Of a stretch of DNA of 11,368 bases, positions 1 through 5,937 are shown piece after piece. Under the pieces are notes generated by a model, which was given only the letters and a program-made list of their open reading frames with translations, was not told the DNA's origin and did no database searches. Both the position numbers and the translations under genes were made by a program. How positions within the stretch are numbered: position 1 is the first letter of the stretch; each line of letters begins with the position of its first letter. This stretch comes from Casp-actino8 sp001510455. Lineage in GTDB: Bacteria > Actinomycetota > Acidimicrobiia > Acidimicrobiales > Ilumatobacteraceae. The stretch covers positions 1-11,368 of the forward strand of contig JAQCIK010000041.1 of assembly GCA_027592035.1 (NCBI GenBank), in the 5' to 3' direction.

Positions 1-22
1 ATCGCTAGCGAACTCCTGAATA

Positions 23-70
23 GGTTTCCTAAACCGCAGGTCGCAGGTTCGATCCCTGCCGGGGGCGCCA
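23..70 (+). tRNA. tRNA-Arg(CCU) 3' fragment, probable attachment-site remnant
   Basis: The 3' portion of a tRNA is clear. The anticodon loop TTCCTAA is at 26-32 (anticodon CCT, 28-30) and the 3' anticodon strand ACCGC at 33-37. The variable loop AGGTC is at 38-42, the T-stem/loop GCAGG-TTCGATC-CCTGC at 43-59, the 3' acceptor strand CGGGGGC at 60-66, discriminator G67 and encoded CCA at 68-70. Upstream the match fails: the 5' anticodon strand should be GCGGT but reads TAGGT (21-25), with the two outer pairs broken, and 1-20 has no recognisable D-arm. A tRNA that keeps only the anticodon loop to CCA is the usual product of site-specific integration at a tRNA gene. The symmetric core GGTTT-CCT-AAACC (23-35) would suit a tyrosine recombinase crossover. 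The first few bases of a full gene would lie outside the window, so an aberrant intact tRNA is not excluded. Confidence 0.62.
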
Positions 71-87
71 GCAGGGATCGAACCCGC
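43..87. repeat. inverted repeat of the tRNA T-arm
   Basis: The T-arm GCAGGTTCGATCCCTGC (43-59) is followed after 11 nt by GCAGGGATCGAACCCGC (71-87), its reverse complement with one mismatch. Together they could form a 17-bp hairpin capped by the acceptor-CCA sequence. On the minus strand the second arm reads as a T-arm (GCGGG TTCGATC CCTGC) followed by TGGCGCC, like the 3' end of another tRNA, but no anticodon arm precedes it. There is no T-run, so it is not a standard intrinsic terminator. It lies 6 nt past the stop codon of the glycine-rich gene on the minus strand. Confidence 0.75.
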
Positions 88-93
88 AATCCG

Positions 94-1629
94 CTACGGA
101 GTTCCGTTCGCTCCGTTCGTTGCCGTGCCACCACCGATCGCCGTTGCGATACCGCGTGTGCCTCCGGATCCTCCGGCCGAACCGCCGTTGCCACCGTTGC
201 CACCGTTGCCGTTGGTCGATGCCCCGCCGAGTCCACCATCGCCGCCGAGAGCGATCGTGTTCGCGCCGAGCACGGTCGCAGCTCCGCCGGCTCCACCGTT
301 GCCACCGTTGCCGGCGAAGCCGTTCAGGCCTGCGTTGCCGGCCGTACCCACACCTGCACCGGCCGCACCTCCCACTCCACCGGATGCTCCGCCACTACCG
401 CCGAGTCCGCCGTCGCCGGCTGGCACGTTGTCGGTCGACGACGGGCCACCCGCTGCGCCGTTCGCACCGTGGCTCGCGTTGCCACCGACACCACCATGTC
501 CTCCGTTGCCGCCATGACCTCCGGCGGTCGCCGGTCCCCCTCCACCCGCCGTGGCATTCATGCCGGGATCTCCGGTGTGGCCGTCGCCGCCATGACCACC
601 ATTTCCACCGTTGCCCGAGACGCCGGTCGAACCGACCGAACCTCCCGCTCCGCCCGCACCGGCTGCGCCGCCCAATCCGGGAAGTCCGGGCACACCACCA
701 TTTCCACCGGTGCCACCGGTCGGGTTCTGGCTCGTTCCTGTGGCACCGGTTCCGCCGGCACCGCCGTTGCCGCTGTTGCCGCCGGAGCCGCCATCAGCGT
801 TGGCACCAATCGAGCCGGCGCCGGGTGCAAGGCCTGGGCTTCCGCCAGCACCACCGTTGCCGCCGTCGCCGCCCGCACCGCCGTCGCCTGATGGTGTCGT
901 CGGGTCGAATTGGTTGAATCCGAGGCCACCCATGCCGCCGACGCCGCCGGTTCCGCCCATCGCGCCGACGACTCCGGTGCCACCGTCGCCGCCGTTACCC
1001 ACGAGTCCGGCGTCGCCACCGTCACCTCCGGCGAAACCATCACCGCCGTCACCGAGCAGTCCGCCTCCGTTTCCGCCATCACAGGGAGCCGTCGTGCACG
1101 CGCCGGTGATGGATGTGTACGTGAAGCCCACACCGAAGATGGGTCCGGCGTTCGGACTCGCGGCTGTTCCGTTCTCGACGAGGCTGAGTCCTGCGCAGTC
1201 GGGGAGTTGGGTCTGCGCGCGTTGCTCGACGATCGTGACGACCTGGAACTTGGAGTTCGCTTGCGACAGTTGCTGATAGTCGGTCACGTTCGGCAGCCAG
1301 GCCTGGATGGCCGCTGAACACTGAGCGAGGCGCTGGCCGAGCGGAACCTGTGGTGCTGCGGGAGCGGCCGTTGTCGTCGTCGTGGTCGTCGTGGTCGTCG
1401 ACACGATCGTCGTCGTGGTCGGCATGTCGACCACGCAATCAGGATCAGCAGAGTCGACACTGACGATGCCGAGAAGAGCGAGAGGAATCACCGAGACGAG
1501 CGACAACCGGTTGGCGGATGTCCGCATCGACCGCAGGGCCAGCACACCGAAGACGAGGAGGAACAGGGCGATGATGAGAGAGGTCGAGTCGCCGCCGGTG
1601 ACCGGCAGTTCGCAAAGTTCGGATTCCAC
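94..1629 (-). CDS. PGRS-like glycine-rich surface protein with N-terminal LPVTG-TM module
   Basis: This 511-residue envelope protein starts at GTG 1629; an AAGGA ribosome site lies 8 nt upstream and no other in-frame start precedes it after the TGA at 1660-1662. Residues 8-12 are LPVTG, followed by a hydrophobic segment (about 17-32) and the basic stretch RSMR (33-36). This is a complete sortase-type sorting signal, but at the N-terminus instead of the C-terminus. A second hydrophobic segment (about 42-58) leads to a Thr-rich linker (71-87, probably extended or glycosylated), then a globular part (about 95-183) with Cys104, 145, 178 and 183. Residues 184-511 are GGxGG-type repeats like mycobacterial PE_PGRS tails, without any PE domain. 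Predicted topology puts LPVTG and the C-terminal bulk outside. The function is unknown; a surface or adhesive role is inference. The opposite strand gives long Pro-rich open frames, which are shadows. Confidence 0.85.
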   Translation of the reverse strand: MESELCELPVTGGDSTSLIIALFLLVFGVLALRSMRTSANRLSLVSVIPLALLGIVSVDSADPDCVVDMPTTTTIVSTTTTTTTTTTAAPAAPQVPLGQRLAQCSAAIQAWLPNVTDYQQLSQANSKFQVVTIVEQRAQTQLPDCAGLSLVENGTAASPNAGPIFGVGFTYTSITGACTTAPCDGGNGGGLLGDGGDGFAGGDGGDAGLVGNGGDGGTGVVGAMGGTGGVGGMGGLGFNQFDPTTPSGDGGAGGDGGNGGAGGSPGLAPGAGSIGANADGGSGGNSGNGGAGGTGATGTSQNPTGGTGGNGGVPGLPGLGGAAGAGGAGGSVGSTGVSGNGGNGGHGGDGHTGDPGMNATAGGGGPATAGGHGGNGGHGGVGGNASHGANGAAGGPSSTDNVPAGDGGLGGSGGASGGVGGAAGAGVGTAGNAGLNGFAGNGGNGGAGGAATVLGANTIALGGDGGLGGASTNGNGGNGGNGGSAGGSGGTRGIATAIGGGTATNGANGTP

Positions 1630-1671
1630 GATGACGGTCCTTGGTCGACGAGGAGGCGGTCATTACATGGA

Positions 1672-1684
1672 TGATGTTCCATCA
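1672..1684. promoter_or_regulatory. small inverted repeat in divergent intergenic region
   Basis: TGATG-TTC-CATCA is a perfect 5-bp-arm inverted repeat midway between the divergent glycine-rich and DUF3237 genes. It overlaps the proposed -35 region of the DUF3237 promoter. It could be an operator, but the arms are short and chance cannot be excluded. Confidence 0.3.
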
Positions 1685-1710
1685 ACAAATACCTGAGCAG
1701 GCACTACTCT
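1682..1710 (+). promoter_or_regulatory. promoter of DUF3237 gene, leaderless layout
   Basis: A -35-like TCAACA (1682-1687) and a -10 box TACTCT (1705-1710) are separated by 17 nt. The ATG follows after exactly 6 nt (1717), so transcription should start at or next to the start codon. There is no Shine-Dalgarno sequence before this ATG, which fits a leaderless mRNA. Confidence 0.6.
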
Positions 1711-1716
1711 TTGCTC

Positions 1717-2142
1717 ATGAGCGACATCACAGCCCTGAACGTCGAGTTCCTGTTTCACCTGCACGCCACCCTCGACGCCCCGGTCGTCATCCCGAACGGG
1801 CCGCACGGGACCCGGGTGATCGTCGGGGTCAACGGCGGCACCGTGACCGGCCCCAAGGTCAACGGCACGGTGGCCCATCTGGGCGCCGACTGGCTCACGA
1901 TGCGCGCCGATGGCACGGCGCAGCTCGACGTGCGAGCCCTCATCACCACCGACGATGGTGCGGCGATCCACATGCACTACCTGGGTGTGATGACGCCGGG
2001 TGAAGCCGGGCCGCGCATCATCACCGCGCCGCTGTTCGAAGCTGGCGACGAGCGCTACACGTGGCTCAACGGTGTGCAAGCCGTTGCGGTGGGTGCGCCG
2101 GGAGCCAACTCGGTCGACTACGACGTGTATCGAGTGCTCTGA
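1717..2142 (+). CDS. DUF3237 (UPF0311) family protein
   Basis: This 141-residue soluble protein resembles the DUF3237/UPF0311 family. It opens with an LNVEFLFHLHATL strand, then has PNGPHGTRVIVGVNGGTVTGP, a LGADWLTMRADGTAQLDVRA segment and HMHYLGV, and ends in an aromatic VDYDVYRVL. The family forms a small beta-barrel whose biochemical role is not established. ATG 1717 is chosen over the in-frame TTG at 1711 because a -10 box sits 6 nt upstream. No signal peptide is visible. It is divergent from the glycine-rich gene and converges on the GNAT-AAA+ gene with a 28-nt gap that holds no obvious terminator. The family match is by recognition of pattern, not a search. Confidence 0.85.
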   Translation: MSDITALNVEFLFHLHATLDAPVVIPNGPHGTRVIVGVNGGTVTGPKVNGTVAHLGADWLTMRADGTAQLDVRALITTDDGAAIHMHYLGVMTPGEAGPRIITAPLFEAGDERYTWLNGVQAVAVGAPGANSVDYDVYRVL

Positions 2143-2170
2143 CCCGACGGACGCGCACCTGACCCTTCGC

Positions 2171-3439
2171 TCAGATCCGTTCGAATGCTGCGACCTCGGA
2201 TGTGAAGCGATCGAACATCGCCTGCGTCACGGAGGGAGCCGTCCTCGACAGCGCGTTGGCGATGTCCTCACCGGTGACGGTAGGTGAACCGCCGAGATGT
2301 GCGCGCGTGAAGGCTCGTGAGGCTGCTCGCTGAGCGGCTAGGTCGACATCACCCGGTGTGAACCCGGTGCACCGAGCGGCGATCCTCGCCAAGTCGATCC
2401 CGTCCTCGGTCCTCATCGGTGCGAGTGCCTGCTGCCACAGGGCGACGAGGGCGTTGCCGTCCGGTGGGCCGATTCCGATGAGGAGGTCGAACCGTCCGGG
2501 TCGGAGAACCGCTGGGTCGATCGTTTCGACGAAATTAGTGGCGCATACCAGCAGTTTCCCAGGTCGTGAGCGAAGCCTCGGTATCGATTTGAGCAGTTCG
2601 TTGACCACACCAGCCGCGTTGGGTCGACTCTCCCGGGCGGGAGCGATCTCGTCGAACTCATCGATGAAGATCACTGCGTGGTCGAGGCGACCGAGCTCCA
2701 TCAAGGCTTCACGCAACTCATTGGCGAGTGGTCCCTCGCCGCTCGCGAGTTTCGACGGCAGTAACTCGATGAACGGCCAAGCCAATCTGCTGGCGAGCGC
2801 TCGGGCGAAACTCGTCTTTCCCGTACCGGGCGGGCCGAACATGAGCACGGTCCCGGGAAGACGTAGGCCCACCTCGGAAGCCACGCGTGGGTTGGCTAGA
2901 GGCGCCACGATTCGTGAGTTGATGAGCTCCTTTTCGCGTTCCATTCCGGCGAGTTGGTCCCAGAGATCGGCGTCGAGGATCTGCCCGCCCCAACGGTCGA
3001 TGATCTGGACCTCGCTCGGTTCGAACGAGAGAGACTTCTCGTAGAGCACCATTCCCGTCGTCGGTGTAAAGCCACGGTTCACGAGAGCCTGTTCGCCAAG
3101 CCTTCCGGGAGCGACGAGAGCCGAGACCTTCCTCACCCCGAGATGGAGCAGACGAGTTTCGAGACCGTCGGTGAGCGCTGATCCGATTCCCTTTCGGCGC
3201 CAATCCGGGGTGATTGCGATCAGCTGTGTCCAGGCGCGGTCACCAGCAACGCGAGCACTTGCGAGTCCGACCAGCCCGCTATCGGCAAGGGCGACAACGA
3301 CCACGGCCCCGTCATTCACCTCCGAGATGAACTGGGTGATCTCGATGGGCGTGCTGTCGGGGACCTGTTTGAGATCCTCGAGTAGTCGAACTGCGGCACC
3401 CACATCCCTCGGGTTGAGGTCGCAGATCTGAAAATCCAT
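2171..3439 (-). CDS. GNAT acetyltransferase-AAA+ ATPase fusion protein
   Basis: This 422-residue cytoplasmic protein carries two domains. Residues 1-140 are a GNAT N-acetyltransferase: an acceptor-side strand VVVVALADSGLVGLAS, then ITPDWRRKGIGSAL with the acetyl-CoA pyrophosphate-binding RRKGIG loop (81-86), and the closing NRGFTPTTGMVLYEKSL. Residues about 150-422 are a classical AAA+ module: Walker A GPPGTGKT (202-209), Walker B VIFIDE (256-261), sensor-1 ATN (300-302), arginine-finger region RPGRFD (313-318) and a lid with GFTPGDVDLAAQRAA (359-373). All catalytic motifs look intact, so both activities are plausible. The AAA part resembles the FtsH/Cdc48/proteasomal ATPase group, but no protease or other effector domain is attached. 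It lies 44 nt after the dehalogenase gene with its own -10-like box (TACCGT) 5 nt before the ATG. Substrate and role are unknown; ATP-driven remodelling coupled to protein acetylation is speculation. Confidence 0.9.
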   Translation of the reverse strand: MDFQICDLNPRDVGAAVRLLEDLKQVPDSTPIEITQFISEVNDGAVVVVALADSGLVGLASARVAGDRAWTQLIAITPDWRRKGIGSALTDGLETRLLHLGVRKVSALVAPGRLGEQALVNRGFTPTTGMVLYEKSLSFEPSEVQIIDRWGGQILDADLWDQLAGMEREKELINSRIVAPLANPRVASEVGLRLPGTVLMFGPPGTGKTSFARALASRLAWPFIELLPSKLASGEGPLANELREALMELGRLDHAVIFIDEFDEIAPARESRPNAAGVVNELLKSIPRLRSRPGKLLVCATNFVETIDPAVLRPGRFDLLIGIGPPDGNALVALWQQALAPMRTEDGIDLARIAARCTGFTPGDVDLAAQRAASRAFTRAHLGGSPTVTGEDIANALSRTAPSVTQAMFDRFTSEVAAFERI

Positions 3440-3444
3440 GAGTC

Positions 3445-3450
3445 ACGGTA
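3445..3450 (-). promoter_or_regulatory. -10 box of the GNAT-AAA+ gene
   Basis: TACCGT on the minus strand lies 5 nt upstream of the ATG at 3439. There is no Shine-Dalgarno sequence, so a leaderless mRNA is likely. A convincing -35 element is not visible. Confidence 0.45.
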
Positions 3451-3483
3451 CCCCAATCTCGCCTCGGTGGTGTCGGCCGCCGA

Positions 3484-4470
3484 CTAACCGCAGTGCGCGA
3501 GCACGTACGACACGATCTCGGGCCCGTGAGTGTCCTGAAGGAAGTGGCCCGCAGGAACTTCGTTCCAGGTGGAGTGCGGAATCATGGCGTGCCACTGTCG
3601 TCCCCATTCGGTCGTGAACACGTTGTCCCCTGTGGCCCACACGAAATGCACCGGCAGCGACGTGGAATTGACGATGGCGAAGTGTCGTTCCTGTTCGATT
3701 GCGTTCCCGGCCACCGGGTCGTGAGCCGGGATGCTCATCGGGAATCGACGTGGTCCGGTCACACCTTCGTCACCGAGACCTCGGAACGGAGCGTCGTAGG
3801 CGTCCTTCACGGCTCGTGCTGCGTCGGAGTACACACCGGGCTCGCCAGTCACCTCTTTGAACACACTTTCTTGGGGTGTCACGCGCTGGGTCGCCATGGC
3901 CATCAGAGTTCCCCAGTTGAACGAGCCGGGCACGTTGTCACGAAAGAGACCACCGGGAGAGTTCTGAGCGATCCACTGCAGAATGCCCGGCGAGTACTCG
4001 TAGCCGTCGTGATGAAGAAAGGTGTTCATGATGACGAGACGCGAGAAGCGCTCGGGCATGGTCGCGTATTGCGCGAGGCCGATGGGTCCACCCCAGTCCT
4101 GCACGAACACCGTGATGTCGGTCAGATCGAGTGACGTGATCAGTGATGCGAGGTTCGCCGTGTGACGAGAGATGTCGTACCAGTCGGGATCGGTCACCTT
4201 GTCACTGCGACCGAAGCCGATGTGGTCGGGAACGACACAGCGGTAGCCGGCCGCCAACAACGGTGGAATCATGGTGCGGTAGAGGTAGCTCCAGGTGGGC
4301 ATGCCGTGCACCATCAGGGCAACCGGTGCATCACGAGGCCCTTCGTCCACGTAGTGCATGCGCAAGCCGTCGACGTCGAAGTAGTTGGTGTCGAACGGAA
4401 AGTCGGTGACTTCGGCGAAATTGTTCTCGGGGGTGCGAAGGTACGGCACGCCAGCAGAGGAGTGATTCAT
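3484..4470 (-). CDS. haloalkane dehalogenase-like alpha/beta hydrolase
   Basis: This 328-residue alpha/beta hydrolase is close to haloalkane dehalogenases, which hydrolyse carbon-halogen bonds to alcohol plus halide. It opens with the typical LRTPENNF and YFDVDGLRMHYVDEGP segments. The nucleophile is Asp125 in FVQDWGGPIG, with the adjacent Trp126 as halide-binding residue; the base is His309 in AGHFLQD and the likely acid is Asp282 in ATGDNVF. The oxyanion/halide loop reads HGMPTWSYLYR (55-65). DhlA-type (HLD-I) enzymes have HGEP and many others HGNP, so Met57 is unusual; Trp186 in the cap may be the second halide ligand. The ATG at 4470 is chosen because a full promoter (TTGACT-17-TACACA) ends 6 nt before it; an open frame runs on to 4587 but its extra 39 residues are not family-like. 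It is divergent from the P450. An epoxide hydrolase or related esterase activity remains possible. Confidence 0.85.
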   Translation of the reverse strand: MNHSSAGVPYLRTPENNFAEVTDFPFDTNYFDVDGLRMHYVDEGPRDAPVALMVHGMPTWSYLYRTMIPPLLAAGYRCVVPDHIGFGRSDKVTDPDWYDISRHTANLASLITSLDLTDITVFVQDWGGPIGLAQYATMPERFSRLVIMNTFLHHDGYEYSPGILQWIAQNSPGGLFRDNVPGSFNWGTLMAMATQRVTPQESVFKEVTGEPGVYSDAARAVKDAYDAPFRGLGDEGVTGPRRFPMSIPAHDPVAGNAIEQERHFAIVNSTSLPVHFVWATGDNVFTTEWGRQWHAMIPHSTWNEVPAGHFLQDTHGPEIVSYVLAHCG

Positions 4471-4476
4471 TCGCTC

Positions 4477-4505
4477 TGTGTAGTCCACGGGCCACCTGCA
4501 GTCAA
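4477..4505 (-). promoter_or_regulatory. promoter of dehalogenase-like gene, leaderless layout
   Basis: On the minus strand, TTGACT (4505-4500) and TACACA (4482-4477) are separated by 17 nt, and the ATG at 4470 follows after 6 nt. This is the best promoter match in the window. It places the transcription start essentially at the start codon and rules against the longer open frame to 4587, which would cover the promoter. Confidence 0.7.
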
Positions 4506-4518
4506 AGGGCGCCGGTGG

Positions 4519-4535
4519 GACACCTAATCTGTGTC
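4519..4535. promoter_or_regulatory. inverted repeat with candidate -10 box between dehalogenase and P450
   Basis: GACAC-cTAATCT-GTGTC is a 5-bp-arm inverted repeat that encloses TAATCT (4525-4530), a plausible -10 box for the P450 gene 31 nt upstream of its ATG. This placement would suit an operator for a regulator of the divergent pair. The evidence is limited to pattern and position. Confidence 0.35.
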
Positions 4536-4561
4536 GGTGGCCGACTAGGGGTGGGGGAGTC

Positions 4562-5902
4562 ATGGGTTCGTACCCGAAGCACGTCAATCACGAACTCGGG
4601 CCGATGACGTGCCCGGTCGATCTGGCTTCGGTCGATCTCTTCGGTGCTGGTGCGCAGGAGCACTGGTACGAGATGTACGAGATCCTGCACCGTGATGCCC
4701 CGGTGTTGAGAATCCCCGGTGGTGGCCTGAAGCCCGGGACCGATGCCTACGTTCTCACCAAGCACGCCGACATCGCCATGGTGGTGAAGGATCCCGAGCG
4801 ATTCACCGTGATGGGTCAACGACGAGTCGGCGACTGGGCCGACGAAGGTTTGACGGTGGAGCAGGCCTACGAGCGATCGCGCAATCTGATGACGGCGTCG
4901 ATGGTGTCGTTGCGTCCCACCCAGGAGATGTACATCAGACATCGCAAGGAACTCACCGACCCGTGGGTGGGAACGGGAGCATCGCGTCATCGCGAGATGA
5001 TCGCTCGACTGGCCAACGATCTGATCGACGAGTGGATCGACGACGAGTCGGTGGAATTCATCAGTCGTTTCGCCCGACCGCTGCCGCAAAGGGTGTTCGC
5101 CACGATCCTCGGATTCCCCTTGGACGACATTCCGCAACTGGCCGCCTGGGGCGATGCCATCGTCACTCCGTTCGTTCACGGCACCGGGCTGAAACACGAA
5201 CTCACTCCCGAGCAGACGCAGGAGATGCTCGGTCGACTGGAAGGGTTCCAGGACTACATCTACGAACATGTGCGCGCGAAACGTGCCGACCCGCAAGACG
5301 ACATGGTGAGCTATCTGTGCGACGTGCATTACGAGGCTCTCGATCGCAAGCTCACCGACCTCGAGATCGCCGGGATCGTGCACGCCATGATCATCGGTGC
5401 TCTGGAAACCACGCAGTACGCACTCGAAGAACAGGCCCAGTTGTTGTGCGAGACACCCGGTCTGTTCGAGGTCTTGCGTGACGACCGATCGAAGGTGCGG
5501 GCTTTCACCGAGGAGGCGTTGCGTCTGCGATCGCCGACGCACGGACTCTCGACGCGCATGACCTCGCGCGACGAGGTGTTCCACGGTGTGTCGGTTCCGG
5601 CCGGTTCGCTCTTGCACCTGCGCTTCGCGGCCGGCAACGTCGATCCCGACGAATTCGAGTGCCCGTTCGATCTCGACCTCGATCGTGACGGGCTCACGCG
5701 ACATCTGGCGTTCTCGGCCGGACCGCGCGTGTGTCCGGGGGCCAACCTGTCGCGTATCGAACAACAGGTGGCGTGGGGAGTGCTCCTCGACCGGCTCGAA
5801 TCGATCGAGTACGGCGACGGCAACGATTGGCGCCATCAGCCCGGGATCATGCTCGGCACGCTGAAACTGAACCTGCGGGTGACCAGGGCTGACAGGTCCT
5901 GA
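4562..5902 (+). CDS. cytochrome P450
   Basis: This 446-residue soluble bacterial P450 monooxygenase inserts one oxygen atom into a substrate using electrons from a ferredoxin/reductase pair, which is not encoded here. The motifs are in order: I-helix oxygen-activation segment GALETT (279-284; the usual AGxxT with Glu-Thr), ExxR of the K-helix as EALR (318-321), and the heme loop FSAGPRVCPG (384-393) with Cys391 as axial thiolate. The heme loop has Pro-Arg where FGxGxHxC has x-His, a tolerated variant. There is no membrane anchor. GGGGGAG lies only 2 nt before ATG 4562, so the next Met (residue 15, ATG at 4604) is an alternative start. The gene is divergent from the dehalogenase and ends inside an intrinsic terminator. 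The substrate is unknown. Confidence 0.93.
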   Translation: MGSYPKHVNHELGPMTCPVDLASVDLFGAGAQEHWYEMYEILHRDAPVLRIPGGGLKPGTDAYVLTKHADIAMVVKDPERFTVMGQRRVGDWADEGLTVEQAYERSRNLMTASMVSLRPTQEMYIRHRKELTDPWVGTGASRHREMIARLANDLIDEWIDDESVEFISRFARPLPQRVFATILGFPLDDIPQLAAWGDAIVTPFVHGTGLKHELTPEQTQEMLGRLEGFQDYIYEHVRAKRADPQDDMVSYLCDVHYEALDRKLTDLEIAGIVHAMIIGALETTQYALEEQAQLLCETPGLFEVLRDDRSKVRAFTEEALRLRSPTHGLSTRMTSRDEVFHGVSVPAGSLLHLRFAAGNVDPDEFECPFDLDLDRDGLTRHLAFSAGPRVCPGANLSRIEQQVAWGVLLDRLESIEYGDGNDWRHQPGIMLGTLKLNLRVTRADRS

Positions 5903-5919
5903 CCAGCCCAGAGTTTTTT
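5886..5919 (+). terminator. intrinsic terminator of the P450 gene
   Basis: GGGCTG (5886-5891) pairs with CAGCCC (5904-5909) around a 12-nt loop, followed by AGAG and six T (5914-5919). The stem overlaps the P450 stop codon (5900-5902). The stem is only 6 bp, so termination may be moderate. Confidence 0.6.
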
Positions 5920-5925
5920 GGCACC

Positions 5926-5931
5926 TACACT
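5926..5931 (+). promoter_or_regulatory. -10 box TACACT, leaderless layout
   Basis: TACACT ends 6 nt before the ATG at 5938, directly after the P450 terminator T-run, with no Shine-Dalgarno sequence between. This indicates an independent leaderless transcript; the -35 region is not distinct. Confidence 0.5.
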
Positions 5932-5937
5932 GTCACA

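Noticed and set aside
120..1317. Several long plus-strand open frames rich in Pro, Arg or His opposite the glycine-rich gene
   Set aside because: They are mirror images of the GGN repeat on the minus strand; composition is low-complexity, there are no ribosome sites or promoters, and the minus strand has a clean signal, TM and linker architecture.
1370..1422. CGT/GGT trinucleotide repeat run as a possible CRISPR or satellite
   Set aside because: It simply encodes the poly-Thr linker of the glycine-rich protein; no spacers or regular repeat-spacer pattern. No CRISPR array or insertion sequence was found anywhere in the window.
4471..4587. 39-residue N-terminal extension of the dehalogenase frame
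   Set aside because: It would cover the TTGACT-17-TACACA promoter and overlap the divergent P450 start; the family N-terminus begins near residue 40 of the long frame.
4502..5836. 444-residue minus-strand open frame opposite the P450
   Set aside because: His/Arg/Gln-rich shadow of a gene with all P450 motifs intact on the plus strand; no recognisable domain.
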